A DNA stretch of 64,000 nt from Chryseobacterium oryctis (GCF_025971925.1 NZ_JAPDHV010000001.1:434001-498000), one strand, 5' to 3'; shown: positions 25,602-36,016, counted from the stretch's first letter. Translations and numbers: made by a program. The notes: generated by a model not told the origin, from the sequence alone.

Positions 25602-28421
25602 TTGAAGAAGATTAGTTTTTGTCTTGTTTTGTTTTGGGGAGTTGTTCAGATTTCTGCGCAAAAAGACAGCATTTATATTGAAGCCAAGTTATCTACAGAC
25701 AAGAAAATACTGGAGGTAAATCAGGAAATCATTTATCATAACCATTCAGAAAAAGATTTAACCACAATTAAACTTTTAAACTGGGTTTCGGCATATCATA
25801 AAAGAGGAACTGCTCTAGCCTATAGAAAACTTGAAGATAGAAATAATGATTTACACTTTGCCAGGCCTGAACAATTGGGTAAGGTTTTAAGTTTAAATAT
25901 TAAAAACTCTAAAGATCAAGATATTTCTGTCAGCAATTTTTCAGAAGAAAATATTTTTCTGCCTCTAGAAACAGCTTTGAAGCCTGGAGAAAATATAAAA
26001 TTACAGCTTCATTATCAGATGCAGCTTCCTGATAAAAAATTCACGGAATATGGCACTTCTGATAAAAATATAGCCTTAAAATATTTCTTTATTGTTCCGG
26101 ATCACTTCGATCCGGACAATATTTCCAAAAGAGCTTACAACGACATTGAAGAATCTGTAAACTTCAATACACATTGGACTGTAAATTTTGATATTCCGGT
26201 AAATTATTTTATTGAAAGTAATCTCACGCAAATCCAAATGAATTCTTTTAAAGGATTTTTGGATTCTGATCCTGAATTTTTAATCTCCGAAAATCAGTTT
26301 CCGTCCATTAAAATAAATACAGATGGAATTAATACTGAAATACAATTTGGGTACAATTTAAAACCTCAGGAAAAAGAAAATCTTGAATTTTATCTTCCTT
26401 TACATTTAAAGTTTATTAAAGACAGAATAGGTTTTATTCCCGAAAGATTATTTATTTCCGATAAATTCAGGGGAAAGGAAGATTTTTTTGGCAACAATGA
26501 TATTGCATTCTGGAAATTCAGATTTCAAATGTTTACAGATGCTGAAAAAACAGATTTAGATTATTTCGGAATCATCGCAAAAAAAATACTTGATGAAAGT
26601 ATTATTACCAACAAAGAAGATGACCATTGGTTTAAAAATGGTTTAAAATCTTATCTGGAATTACAGTATCTCAAGAAATTTTATAATGATACAAAATTAT
26701 TGGGAAGCCTTCCTGAAACGAAAATATTTGGTGTAAAACCTTTGAAATTATTTCATGCATCCAATGTGAAATTGATTGACCGTTATGGTTTAGCTTATCA
26801 ATATATAATGTCTCAAAATCTTGATCAGGGAATTGATGAAAACTTCTCAGCATTAAGCAATTTCAACAACATGGCAATCAGCAGTTTTGAAACAGGAAGT
26901 CTGTTCAATTATTCTGCGGATAAAATGGGATATGAAAATTTTAATAATACTCTAAAAGATTTCCTATCTCAAAACAAAGATACACAGATAAAACCTGAAG
27001 ACTTTTTAAAAGAACTTTCAAAAAAAGATACTACTACAGATTATTTAGCAGCATTTTTGAAACATAAAAACAGAGCCAATTTCAAATTAAAAAGAATAAA
27101 AAAAGAAGGTGATTCTCTAAATATAAAAATTGTAAAAAACATGCCGTCTGCTATTCCTGTAAAACTTGAAACAGAAACCCAAAACGGCGAAACTAACTCT
27201 TATTGGATTGAGACCGAAGAAAACGAAAATATTACGAATTTTTCAATTCCAGCTTTAGACATCTACAAAGCTACTCTTAATGATGATTATATTTTTCCCG
27301 AATCAAATTACAGAGACAATTTTTTATACACCAAAGGTTTCTTTTCTAATAATAAAAAAATAAAATTCAAATTGATAAAGGACATTCCAAATCCTGAATT
27401 CAATGAAATTTATATAAACCCAAGAGTTCGTTTTAATAATGCTTACGACAAATTCCTTTTTGGAATTAATTTTAAAAATCAGTCATTGTTTGACCAAAAG
27501 TTCCTCTACTCCATCACACCGATGTACAGTTCCGGGACAGGAAAAATGACAGGTTCAGGAGCAGTTTCCTATTCTTTTTTACCTGCTGAAAGCATTATAA
27601 GAAGTTTCACTTTGGGAGTTTCAGGTTCTTATTTCCATTATGATTATGATCTTGCTTATCGAAAAGCTTCATTTTTTTCAAATTTAAACTTTAGAAAAAA
27701 TCCTAGAAGTACAGTAAGTCGCGGAATCGCTTTTTCCTATAATTATTTTGAACGAGATTTAAGTCCAGAAATGATCATCAAAAAAGATTATGACAAATAT
27801 AATCTTTGGAGTTTGGGGTACGGATTTACAGATAACCAAATGATACATGAAAAAAGCTTGAGCGTGAGTACTCAATGGATGGAAGATTTCAATAAAATTA
27901 CAGCCGAAGGCTTTTACCGATGGGAATTTGCTCCAAAACAAAAATTAAGCTTAAGATTATTTGCTGGATACTTTACCAGAAACGAAACCAGAAATAATAT
28001 GTTTAATTACGGTATTTCCAGAGTTTCAAACTATGCCTTTTCATATTCTTTATTAGGAGAAAGCGCAAACAGCGGACTTCTTTCTCAACAATACATCTTA
28101 GCTGATGGAGGCTTTAAATCTTTTATTCCAGGAACAGTAAACCATTGGATCACCTCTTTTAATGTAGATTCAAGTGTTTGGAAAATTTTTCATGTTTATG
28201 CAGATGCAGGAATTTATAAAAATAAAAATCAGCCAACACAGTTTATTTGGGACAGCGGTATCAAAGTAAGAGTAATCCCTGATTTCTTAGAAGTATACTT
28301 CCCTATTCAATCTTCTTTAGGCTTTGAACCTTCATTCAAAGATTATGCAAAACGTATAAGATATACTTTGGTACTGAATTTAGGTTCTATAATTAATGCT
28401 GCAAGAAGAGGTTGGTATTAA
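25602..28421 (+). CDS. Exported M1-peptidase-like protein without zinc motif, with probable beta-barrel C-terminus
   Basis: 939 residues from the TTG at 25602, which gives the signal peptide MKKISFCLVLFWGVVQISAQ. Residues about 20-280 resemble the N-terminal beta domain of M1 aminopeptidases. The region where M1 enzymes have HEXXH and WLNEG reads LDESI (330-334) and WFKNG (343-347), so the zinc ligands are missing and catalysis is unlikely. The last ~350 residues have alternating aromatic strands (FSYNYFERD, YGISRVSNYAFSYSLLGE) and end in a hydrophobic strand, as in outer-membrane barrels. Function unknown; the assignment to M1 is by overall shape and moderate. Confidence 0.72.
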   Translation: MKKISFCLVLFWGVVQISAQKDSIYIEAKLSTDKKILEVNQEIIYHNHSEKDLTTIKLLNWVSAYHKRGTALAYRKLEDRNNDLHFARPEQLGKVLSLNIKNSKDQDISVSNFSEENIFLPLETALKPGENIKLQLHYQMQLPDKKFTEYGTSDKNIALKYFFIVPDHFDPDNISKRAYNDIEESVNFNTHWTVNFDIPVNYFIESNLTQIQMNSFKGFLDSDPEFLISENQFPSIKINTDGINTEIQFGYNLKPQEKENLEFYLPLHLKFIKDRIGFIPERLFISDKFRGKEDFFGNNDIAFWKFRFQMFTDAEKTDLDYFGIIAKKILDESIITNKEDDHWFKNGLKSYLELQYLKKFYNDTKLLGSLPETKIFGVKPLKLFHASNVKLIDRYGLAYQYIMSQNLDQGIDENFSALSNFNNMAISSFETGSLFNYSADKMGYENFNNTLKDFLSQNKDTQIKPEDFLKELSKKDTTTDYLAAFLKHKNRANFKLKRIKKEGDSLNIKIVKNMPSAIPVKLETETQNGETNSYWIETEENENITNFSIPALDIYKATLNDDYIFPESNYRDNFLYTKGFFSNNKKIKFKLIKDIPNPEFNEIYINPRVRFNNAYDKFLFGINFKNQSLFDQKFLYSITPMYSSGTGKMTGSGAVSYSFLPAESIIRSFTLGVSGSYFHYDYDLAYRKASFFSNLNFRKNPRSTVSRGIAFSYNYFERDLSPEMIIKKDYDKYNLWSLGYGFTDNQMIHEKSLSVSTQWMEDFNKITAEGFYRWEFAPKQKLSLRLFAGYFTRNETRNNMFNYGISRVSNYAFSYSLLGESANSGLLSQQYILADGGFKSFIPGTVNHWITSFNVDSSVWKIFHVYADAGIYKNKNQPTQFIWDSGIKVRVIPDFLEVYFPIQSSLGFEPSFKDYAKRIRYTLVLNLGSIINAARRGWY

Positions 28422-28463
28422 TTAGATATTTTTTTCGATTAAAAAAATTTATTCAACAAAAAA

Positions 28464-28487
28464 CAGCCATCTCAAATGAGATGACTG
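28464..28487. terminator. Hairpin between convergent genes
   Basis: An 11-bp stem with one mismatch (28464-28474 with 28477-28487) between a plus-strand and a minus-strand stop, with A/T-rich flanks on both sides. It can serve both genes. Confidence 0.65.
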
Positions 28488-28516
28488 CTATATTTTAAAA
28501 TCTTTGTTAAGATTAA

Positions 28517-29380
28517 TTAGTCTTTTAAGATTTTTTGAGAAACCGGTTGATTGTTTACAGTACCTGTAACAATATAGTTACCTTTTGCTAGTTCAGAAAC
28601 ATCTAGATTAGAGTCTGCTTTTACAGAAGCACTCTTAACAACCTGACCAAGCATATTGTATATTTTCACATCTTTAGCATTTGCTCCAAAAGCGATTTCA
28701 TTGTTTTTAACGAAAGTGTTTTTAACGAAACCTAGTTTAGTTGTAAAGTTTTCAGAAGTACCTAATGAACTATTTGTAGCAGTTCCTGTAATAATAACAT
28801 CATCTACACTAAAAGTTCCTCCTGTTGCTTCAGATTCAAAAAAGTAAAATCTAAAAGAAACTGGTGAAGTAAGATTAGATATATTAGAAGGTGTTGCAGT
28901 ATTTCCATTTTGCCCTGCACATGTTGAACAATCATTTACAAAATGAAATACATTTGTGCCTGTAATTTCTAATTCAGCATTAGTAGGATTAATAGATGCT
29001 GGCAAATTTGAAGCATAAGAATCAACACTAGATCTTACTATATATGATCTTGGACCTGTCCCTGATCTTTGGCTTCTAAAACTGATTGATGATATGGAAA
29101 GACTAACTCCAGCATTTGGAGTCACTGTAACCTGAAAATATTTTGTTAAATCAGGATTAGTAGCTGTGGGAGCACCACTATGAGCAAATCTATTACCTGT
29201 ACTAGTTTGTGTATAACCAGTCGCTGAAAAATTTCCAACTGTAAGATTAGAACTTCCTGTTCCAGTTAAAACACCACTTGTTGGAGGTGGAGTTCCTTCA
29301 AAATCATACGTAGCAGTAAAATCCTGTGCATTGATAAACATAGCTACTGCAATTCCTAAAATAGTAAAAATCTTTTTCAT
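28517..29380 (-). CDS. T9SS-sorted secreted protein
   Basis: 287 residues. The signal peptide MKKIFTILGIAVAMFINAQ is followed by a beta-rich domain of about 185 residues (DFTATYDFEGTPPPTSGV to FSVDDVIITGTA) like those seen in secreted endonuclease or lamin-tail-associated proteins of this phylum. The last ~75 residues (VKIYNMLGQVVKSA to VSQKILKD) are a T9SS type A sorting domain. Probably cell-surface or released; activity unknown. Confidence 0.85.
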   Translation of the reverse strand: MKKIFTILGIAVAMFINAQDFTATYDFEGTPPPTSGVLTGTGSSNLTVGNFSATGYTQTSTGNRFAHSGAPTATNPDLTKYFQVTVTPNAGVSLSISSISFRSQRSGTGPRSYIVRSSVDSYASNLPASINPTNAELEITGTNVFHFVNDCSTCAGQNGNTATPSNISNLTSPVSFRFYFFESEATGGTFSVDDVIITGTATNSSLGTSENFTTKLGFVKNTFVKNNEIAFGANAKDVKIYNMLGQVVKSASVKADSNLDVSELAKGNYIVTGTVNNQPVSQKILKD

Positions 29381-29735
29381 AAAGTAAAAATTTAATTATT
29401 AATAATATGTTGTAAAATTACAAAAAAAAACAACTTAATAAAATCACATATAGCAATTTAACAATTTATTAAACTAGCATTTAACAATTAAAAATGACAA
29501 AAATACCCCCAATCATTTATAACTATAATACAGATACCCTATTTATTAAGTTAAAATAAATTCAATAATAAAATATATGTACGACATACAAAAAAAAGTT
29601 TTCAACATGATTTTCATCAACAAAAACTTATTAAATATTAGCGTTGAAATAATAAAAAACATAATACCTTGTTAATAACATAAAACACTATAAGGTTAGT
29701 ATTTTTTAATTATTTTTACGAATTATTTTAAAGGC
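29381..29735. other. Featureless AT-rich gap between divergent genes
   Basis: 355 bases upstream of two divergent exported-protein genes. I see no ORF, no strong hairpin and no exact TAnnTTTG box in it. It must carry both promoters, presumably in degenerate form. Confidence 0.5.
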
Positions 29736-32700
29736 TTGCGGAATTTTTCTCTGATATTCGTTATGTTTTTTATGGGCATTTTCTCAATGAATGCTCAGGT
29801 TTTCACGTGGAAAAACCCGAACATCCCTGAAGATTCTATAAAAAAAGACAGCATTCTTGTTGCAAAACTGGAACAGGACGTTTTTTCTAAAGACACCTTA
29901 GATTTTGTAAGAACAAGCAACAGAATCATTGTAGACGAAGCTGTACTTGCCAAAAATGATAAGAAAAGATTTTTAGGAGAACTCAATTCTAAAGGTTCTA
30001 TTATCCGTGGGATAACTTTTGGTAACAATCAGGGACAATCTGTACAAAGCTCTATGGATTTGCAAATTTCAGGTCGTCTTTCTAAAGATGTTACCATTTT
30101 AGCAAGTATTTCAGATCATAATTTACCCATTCAGGCAGACGGATATACCCAAACCTTAGAAGAGTTTGACAAAATCTATATGCAACTCAACATTAAGGAT
30201 AAATCTATTCTTAGAGCAGGACATTTGGATTTGGTGGAGTCAAAAAATTATTTCGCGAAATATCAAAGACGAAGCATGGGACTTCAGTTTCAGACCGAAT
30301 TTGGAAAAGAAAACAAAACTTTTGTAGATGTTTCCATGGGGGTCGCACGAAGTGAATTCCATAGAATTCGTTTTCAAGGAGTTGAAGGTAACCAAGGCCC
30401 TTATCGTTTAACAGGAAAAAATGGCGAACAATTTATTACTCTTATTTCCGGTTCCGAACAGGTTTTCATTGATGGTATTTTGATGAAACGAGGAGAAAAT
30501 CAGGATTATACCATTAATTACAATACAGGTGAAGTAACGTTTACCAGTTTCCGACCTATTTTCCAACAGAATTTCATTACAATTTCATATAACTATACCA
30601 ATAGAAATTATTCAAGATATTTATTTACCGGAAAATTGGAGCATAAAAGGGAAAAATTCAAGGTTGGATTGAATTGGTTCATGGAAAATGATAACAAAAA
30701 TGCTCCTCTTGCTTTAAACCTTTCAAAAGAAGACGAACAAATTTTAGCAGACGCAGGAAACAACCCTGATATGATGTATGCTCCTTCGGGCGTGGTTACA
30801 GAGTATGATGTCAATAAAATTTTATATCGCTTGGTTCAAAACCCAAATGGAAATTATTACGAATTTTCAACAGATGCCAATGAAACTCTTTATCAGGTTT
30901 CATACACCTATTTTGGGGTAAATCTAGGAGATTATAAAATTACTCAGACAACAAATAACGGTCGTGTTTTTGAATATGTTGGACCTAATCAGGGAGACTA
31001 CAGAGCTGTAAGAAAATTACCTTCCCCTCAAAAAGCTCAGGTTTATTCATTAAATACCGAAGTTGCCTTAAAAGAAGGTAAAATCGGGGCTGATTTTTCT
31101 TTAAGCAACTATGATTTAAACCTATTTTCTTCTAAAGATTCGGAGCAAAACATGGGATATGCAGGTCGTATTTTTGGAAATAAAACGTTTACAAAAAACA
31201 ATTGGAAAGGAACTCCAAGTTTTGAATATCAATATATCGATAAACAATTCCATATTCTAGACCGTATTAACGATGTGGAATTCTCCAGAGATTTCAACTT
31301 AACACAAGAGTTCAGCGGAAGAACTCAAAACAGATTTATTTTCAGCTTTTTAAACAAATGGACTAATAAATCTACATTAAACTATCGTATCAACTATCTG
31401 GATGAAAGAGACTCTTACAAGGGGATTAAAAATGACCTGGATTTTGGCTGGATAAAAGGTAAATTCTTCACAAAAGGAAACTTATCCTACTTATCAACAA
31501 ATGCTATTACACAAAATACCAAATTTATTAGAGGAGGGGCATCTACCGAATATACAGGCAAAAAAGGAAGCTGGGCTTTTGGAGGAAGCATGGAGCATAA
31601 TGAAAAAACGTATAACGACACTCAGTTGATGGATGTCACAAGTTTCAGTTGGAAAGAAATTTTCGTTCAAAAGAAAATCGGAGATAGCACAAGAACCAAA
31701 TTACTGACAAAACTATACATGAGAGATAACGACTCTGTGCGTGACAACAGGCTCCAAAGCATGAATAATATTTTGGGAATCATGGCAGAAAGTCAACTCA
31801 TTAAAAACGAAAAAACTACTTTAAATGTATTGCTTCATTACAGAAAATTCTTTTATCAGAATCAGGATATAGATGTATCCAGAAACAATGATTTTGTGGT
31901 AGGAAATATACTTTATAATCAACAGCTTTTCAGAAACGGTATGCGTTTACAGGCTTTCTATGAGCTAGGAAACGGACAGGAAGCTCAAAGAGAATTCCAA
32001 TATATAAAAGTTACAGACGGACAAGGTATTTACAAATGGACAGACTACAACGGTGATGGTGTTCAACAGCTTGATGAGTTTGAAATTGCCGAATATTCTG
32101 ACTTAGCACAATACATCAGAGTTTACACCAATTCGGTGCGATATATTCCGTCCAACAAAAATAAATTGCAGTTGGCATTATTTGTAAATCCGTCAATTGT
32201 TTTTAATTCTGAAAATAAATTTTTAAAACGTTGGAATTTCAATATTTCTCTCAATTCTCAAAACTCTTTCTATAAAAAGGATAAAGTTTTGGTTTTAAAT
32301 CCTTTTGAGAAAAATGAAGACCAAATTCTTAAAAATCAAAATATTTTGGCGTCAGTTCAGTTTAGCCCTACTGAAAAATCTGGTTGGAACGGAAATTATC
32401 GTTTCATTGCAAACGACAACCTCATCAATGCCAACTTCAGTAACGAAGAAAGAGAACAAACCTCTCATTTTGTAAATATTGGATATTGGTTCAACAAAGA
32501 ATTTAGAATCGACTGGGAAAATTCTGTGCATGATATCAAAAATTCATCTCAATTATTTGCGACGAGAGATTACCGCTTAAACAATTTTGAAACCAAACCA
32601 AAAGCTACTTATAAATTTACGGATGCCATTCAGGCTGAGCTTTCTTCTGCTTTCCGCCAAAAACAGAGAATGGATGGTGAAGAACTACTAAAAGCATTTG

Positions 32701-32969
32701 ACATCACAGGAACTATTCAATGGGAGCGTAAGAAAACCTCTATCAGAGGGAATTTCTCATTTATTAATAATAATTTCACGGGGAATAATTTCAGTATTGT
32801 AGGAAACCAAATGCTTGATGGTTTAAAACCAGGAAAAAACCAGGTTTGGAGCGTTTTCATACAACAAGCAATAAACTCATTCTTACAATTAAACCTTAAC
32901 TATGAAGGTAGAAATTCCGGAGAAAGAACCATTCACATTGGTAGTATGCAGGTGAAAGCAAGTTTTTAA
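29736..32969 (+). CDS. Large outer-membrane beta-barrel protein of unknown function
   Basis: 1077 residues. The start is a TTG (29736) that yields the signal peptide MRNFSLIFVMFFMGIFSMNAQ. After about 70 residues comes RGITFGNNQGQSVQSSMDLQ and ISGRLSKDVTILASISDHNL, a segment found in large Bacteroidota outer-membrane proteins, related in style to the start of SprA. The remainder is alternating aromatic/polar strands typical of a big barrel. Residues 770-781 (DYNGDGVQQLDE) fit an EF-hand calcium loop. The C-terminus ends in Phe, as outer-membrane barrels do. No partner genes identify its job. Confidence 0.75.
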   Translation: MRNFSLIFVMFFMGIFSMNAQVFTWKNPNIPEDSIKKDSILVAKLEQDVFSKDTLDFVRTSNRIIVDEAVLAKNDKKRFLGELNSKGSIIRGITFGNNQGQSVQSSMDLQISGRLSKDVTILASISDHNLPIQADGYTQTLEEFDKIYMQLNIKDKSILRAGHLDLVESKNYFAKYQRRSMGLQFQTEFGKENKTFVDVSMGVARSEFHRIRFQGVEGNQGPYRLTGKNGEQFITLISGSEQVFIDGILMKRGENQDYTINYNTGEVTFTSFRPIFQQNFITISYNYTNRNYSRYLFTGKLEHKREKFKVGLNWFMENDNKNAPLALNLSKEDEQILADAGNNPDMMYAPSGVVTEYDVNKILYRLVQNPNGNYYEFSTDANETLYQVSYTYFGVNLGDYKITQTTNNGRVFEYVGPNQGDYRAVRKLPSPQKAQVYSLNTEVALKEGKIGADFSLSNYDLNLFSSKDSEQNMGYAGRIFGNKTFTKNNWKGTPSFEYQYIDKQFHILDRINDVEFSRDFNLTQEFSGRTQNRFIFSFLNKWTNKSTLNYRINYLDERDSYKGIKNDLDFGWIKGKFFTKGNLSYLSTNAITQNTKFIRGGASTEYTGKKGSWAFGGSMEHNEKTYNDTQLMDVTSFSWKEIFVQKKIGDSTRTKLLTKLYMRDNDSVRDNRLQSMNNILGIMAESQLIKNEKTTLNVLLHYRKFFYQNQDIDVSRNNDFVVGNILYNQQLFRNGMRLQAFYELGNGQEAQREFQYIKVTDGQGIYKWTDYNGDGVQQLDEFEIAEYSDLAQYIRVYTNSVRYIPSNKNKLQLALFVNPSIVFNSENKFLKRWNFNISLNSQNSFYKKDKVLVLNPFEKNEDQILKNQNILASVQFSPTEKSGWNGNYRFIANDNLINANFSNEEREQTSHFVNIGYWFNKEFRIDWENSVHDIKNSSQLFATRDYRLNNFETKPKATYKFTDAIQAELSSAFRQKQRMDGEELLKAFDITGTIQWERKKTSIRGNFSFINNNFTGNNFSIVGNQMLDGLKPGKNQVWSVFIQQAINSFLQLNLNYEGRNSGERTIHIGSMQVKASF

Positions 32970-33000
32970 AACTAACAATTATTTAAAAATTATATCTAGA

Positions 33001-33031
33001 AAAAATCCCGACAAATTTTGCCGGGATTTTT
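33001..33031. terminator. Bidirectional terminator
   Basis: Stem AAAAATCCCG/CGGGATTTTT (33001-33010 with 33022-33031) between convergent genes, with T runs in both directions. Confidence 0.88.
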
Positions 33032-33048
33032 AGTTAAATATTCAAAAT

Positions 33049-34827
33049 TTATTTTTTAATAATCTTAACAGATTGTGAGTCTCTTTCAGAGTTTACTTTT
33101 AAAATATAAACACCAGAAGGAGCTTTTGTAAAATTAATTACGCCTTTATTAGAATCTATATTTTCGTTGAATAATCTTTGACCAGAAGAGGTATAAACCT
33201 CTATATTTTTAATTTTATTTACATCTGATACATATAAATAATCAATTACAGGGTTAGGATAGTAGCTTAAAGTTGTTTTATTCTTATTAACTTCCTGAAC
33301 AGCAAGAACAGAAGTAAATTCATACCCTCCCAAATCTGGGGTTGTAGCGTTCCTTGCATTTCCATCAATATCCACTGTTACTTCCGCAATTGGAGTCCCT
33401 TTATTATCAAGAGCAGCATTAGCCGTTGTATCTAAATGAAAATCTGTAGTAGAAACAAATACAGGTGAAACATTTATTGAGTTGGCATTTCCTCCAAAGC
33501 CTGTCTGAAGATTCGCCAAAGTAGCCCTTGCAGAACCTATATAAGCAAGATTTGCCCCTGTCGTATGATAATTATTATAATTTATATTCGAAAAAACAGT
33601 ATTTGAAGCACTCGAATATATAGTATACCTTTCTCCTGCCTGCGTTTGTTTATTTACGAAAATATTGTTTCTTAAGTCTATTGCCCCTGCTGCAGTCACA
33701 GCACTACCAATATTGAATGCTGAAGGTCTACCTGAGTTAGTTTGATTGGTATCCATTACAACAGTATTATAATATATCTTATAACCTCCACCATTTCCTA
33801 CAAAAATTCCGTTACCATTATCTCCTAACGCTCCTCCCAAAGAATAGCCAGTTCCCGCAACATCATTTATTACATTATTATAAACCAATAAATTAGACGA
33901 CACCACATTAGAATTTAAATAAAGTCCAACAGCTCCATACCCTCCTGTATTTGGTTGTTTGATATCGGTAATTCTATTTTTGAAAATAGTACCGTTGGTA
34001 ACTGCTGCTCCAATTAAAATCCCTTGAGTTGTATTAGTGGAAGTGGCAGGCAGTGCTACACCTGTAACAGTATTTCCACTTACTTCAAAGTTCTTAGCAT
34101 TCTGAACTGCAATACCTCTGTACAACATTTTATCTGCCACTACAGTCGAGCCAATAACATTATTCCTGATAATCCACCCAGTATCTGTATTTGTTGCATT
34201 GCCAACAGCAAAAAGACCATTTTGAGCCCTTACAAATGTATTGTTAATTGCCGAAAAATTATTATTAGGAACTTCAGCTGCTGCCAAAGTAGTTCCCGAA
34301 ACTATAATACCACCAATAGTTCCCGAAGGCGTAGATCCCGCAAAATTAGTATTCTTAATTGAAATATTCTCAGCCCCATCTGTTGCTGTAGAAGACACCC
34401 AAAGTACGACAGGAGTCGTTCCTGTTGTCGCAACAAAGGTACTAGCAATAGTCAAGTTTCTAGTTGATGTCCCATTATTACTTCCATCGATTGTAACATT
34501 ATCAGCTCCATTAAATTTCACTGTTGCAACCGGATCTGCACTTGTGATTGTTGCATTAACTCCCGAAGCTGGTTTTATAAGAACTGAGGTATAATTACTA
34601 CCTCCTGTTCCACTTGCATTTAAAATAGCAGTAGCCGTCTCTGTTGTATTCCCTGTAATATTAATTGTAACAACACCTTGGTGAGTTCCTCCATTAATAG
34701 CATCAAATGCTGCCTTCAATGTAGTATAAGTTCCCGTACTGGTCCCCGCTGTTGAAGTAATCTCTACTTGTGCTTTAATAGCAATAACAGCAAGACTCCC
34801 TAAAATAAAAGAGAAAGTTTTCTTCAT
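33049..34827 (-). CDS. T9SS-sorted protein with parallel beta-helix
   Basis: 592 residues. Signal peptide MKKTFSFILGSLAVIAIKAQ. Residues about 25-480 contain repeated short strands with Asn ladders (NVTIDGSNNG, NFEVSGNTVTGV, FKNRITDIKQ, LLVYNNVINDV), the pattern of right-handed parallel beta-helix proteins. The final ~75 residues (LSYYPNPVIDYLYVSD to QSVKIIKK) are a T9SS type A sorting domain. No catalytic signature of a known lyase is visible, so a surface or matrix role is as likely as an enzyme. Confidence 0.86.
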   Translation of the reverse strand: MKKTFSFILGSLAVIAIKAQVEITSTAGTSTGTYTTLKAAFDAINGGTHQGVVTINITGNTTETATAILNASGTGGSNYTSVLIKPASGVNATITSADPVATVKFNGADNVTIDGSNNGTSTRNLTIASTFVATTGTTPVVLWVSSTATDGAENISIKNTNFAGSTPSGTIGGIIVSGTTLAAAEVPNNNFSAINNTFVRAQNGLFAVGNATNTDTGWIIRNNVIGSTVVADKMLYRGIAVQNAKNFEVSGNTVTGVALPATSTNTTQGILIGAAVTNGTIFKNRITDIKQPNTGGYGAVGLYLNSNVVSSNLLVYNNVINDVAGTGYSLGGALGDNGNGIFVGNGGGYKIYYNTVVMDTNQTNSGRPSAFNIGSAVTAAGAIDLRNNIFVNKQTQAGERYTIYSSASNTVFSNINYNNYHTTGANLAYIGSARATLANLQTGFGGNANSINVSPVFVSTTDFHLDTTANAALDNKGTPIAEVTVDIDGNARNATTPDLGGYEFTSVLAVQEVNKNKTTLSYYPNPVIDYLYVSDVNKIKNIEVYTSSGQRLFNENIDSNKGVINFTKAPSGVYILKVNSERDSQSVKIIKK

Positions 34828-35008
34828 GTGATATTTTTTTCATGTTAATATGTTAAATATACATAAAATATTGAAACTTTCACAAAAAAAAATAAACATA
34901 ACTATAATTATAAAACCAGAATAAACAAAATCATTAAAAATACAACACAATAATAAACTGAAAAATTAAACGATAAAACCATATTCTTAATATCATTTTT
35001 AATTTTTG

Positions 35009-35016
35009 TAAATTTG
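35009..35016 (+). promoter_or_regulatory. -7 box of dusB, four bases before the ATG
   Basis: TAAATTTG, exact consensus, ends 4 bases before the ATG at 35021, implying a leaderless transcript. Confidence 0.6.
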
Positions 35017-35020
35017 CACC

Positions 35021-36016
35021 ATGATAAAAATAGGCAACATAGAACTGCCGGAATTTCCGCTTTTATTAGCACCGATGGAGGATGTAAGTGACCCTCCATT
35101 CAGAAGGTTATGTAAAATGCATGGTGCAGATTTAATGTACTCTGAATTTATTTCCTCAGAAGGCTTAATCCGTGACGCTATTAAAAGTCGAAAAAAATTA
35201 GACATCTTTGATTACGAAAGACCTGTCGGAATTCAAATATTTGGAGGTGACGAAGAAGCAATGTCTATGTCTGCAAGAATAGTGGAAACGGTAAATCCTG
35301 ATTTAGTAGATATCAATTTCGGATGTCCAGTAAAAAAAGTTGTTTGTAAAGGAGCCGGAGCAGGAGTTTTGAAAGATATCGACTTAATGGTTCGCCTTAC
35401 AAAAGCTGTTGTAAGCTCAACCCACCTTCCTGTTACTGTAAAAACACGTTTAGGATGGGATAGTACTTCAATTAATATCGACGAAGTTGCAGAACGCCTC
35501 CAGGAAACAGGTATCAAAGCCTTAACCATTCATGCAAGAACTCGCGCTCAAATGTATAAAGGCGAAGCTGATTGGGAGCACATTTCAAGAATAAAACAAA
35601 ATCCCAATATTGAAATTCCAATTTTTGGAAACGGAGATATAGATTCTCCTGAAAAAGCTCTGGAATACAAACAAAAATATGCCTGTGATGGCATAATGAT
35701 TGGTCGTGCTGCAATTGGTTATCCTTGGATTTTTAACGAAATCAAACATTTTTTCAAAACAGGAGAGCATCTTCCTGAACCAACCATTTCAGACAGATTA
35801 TTAGCGGTTCGTCAACACGCAGAATGGAGTGCAGAATGGAAAGGCGAAAGATTAGGTTTAATAGAAATGAGACAACATTATAGTAATTATTTCCGTGGTG
35901 TTCCTCATTTTAAAGAATTCCGAAAGAAATTTTTGGAAATCTTCACATTAGAAGAAATGGACTCCCTGATTAAAGAAACTCAGGAATTCTATAAACAATA
36001 TCAAGAACAAGTATAA
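35021..36016 (+). CDS. dusB: tRNA-dihydrouridine synthase
   Basis: FMN enzyme that reduces specific uridines in the tRNA D-loop. 331 residues. It begins with PLLLAPMEDVSDPPFRRLC. The NFGCPVKKVVCKGAGAGVL segment holds the catalytic Cys, followed by VKTRLGWD, LTIHARTRAQMYKGEADW and GNGDIDSPEKA. This is the DusB type. Single-gene unit that ends at a terminator shared with deoC. Confidence 0.95.
   Translation: MIKIGNIELPEFPLLLAPMEDVSDPPFRRLCKMHGADLMYSEFISSEGLIRDAIKSRKKLDIFDYERPVGIQIFGGDEEAMSMSARIVETVNPDLVDINFGCPVKKVVCKGAGAGVLKDIDLMVRLTKAVVSSTHLPVTVKTRLGWDSTSINIDEVAERLQETGIKALTIHARTRAQMYKGEADWEHISRIKQNPNIEIPIFGNGDIDSPEKALEYKQKYACDGIMIGRAAIGYPWIFNEIKHFFKTGEHLPEPTISDRLLAVRQHAEWSAEWKGERLGLIEMRQHYSNYFRGVPHFKEFRKKFLEIFTLEEMDSLIKETQEFYKQYQEQV

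Noticed and set aside
34024..34594. Plus-strand ORFs of 112 and 117 codons opposite the beta-helix gene
   Set aside because: Low-complexity antisense shadows of a Thr/Asn-rich repeat protein.
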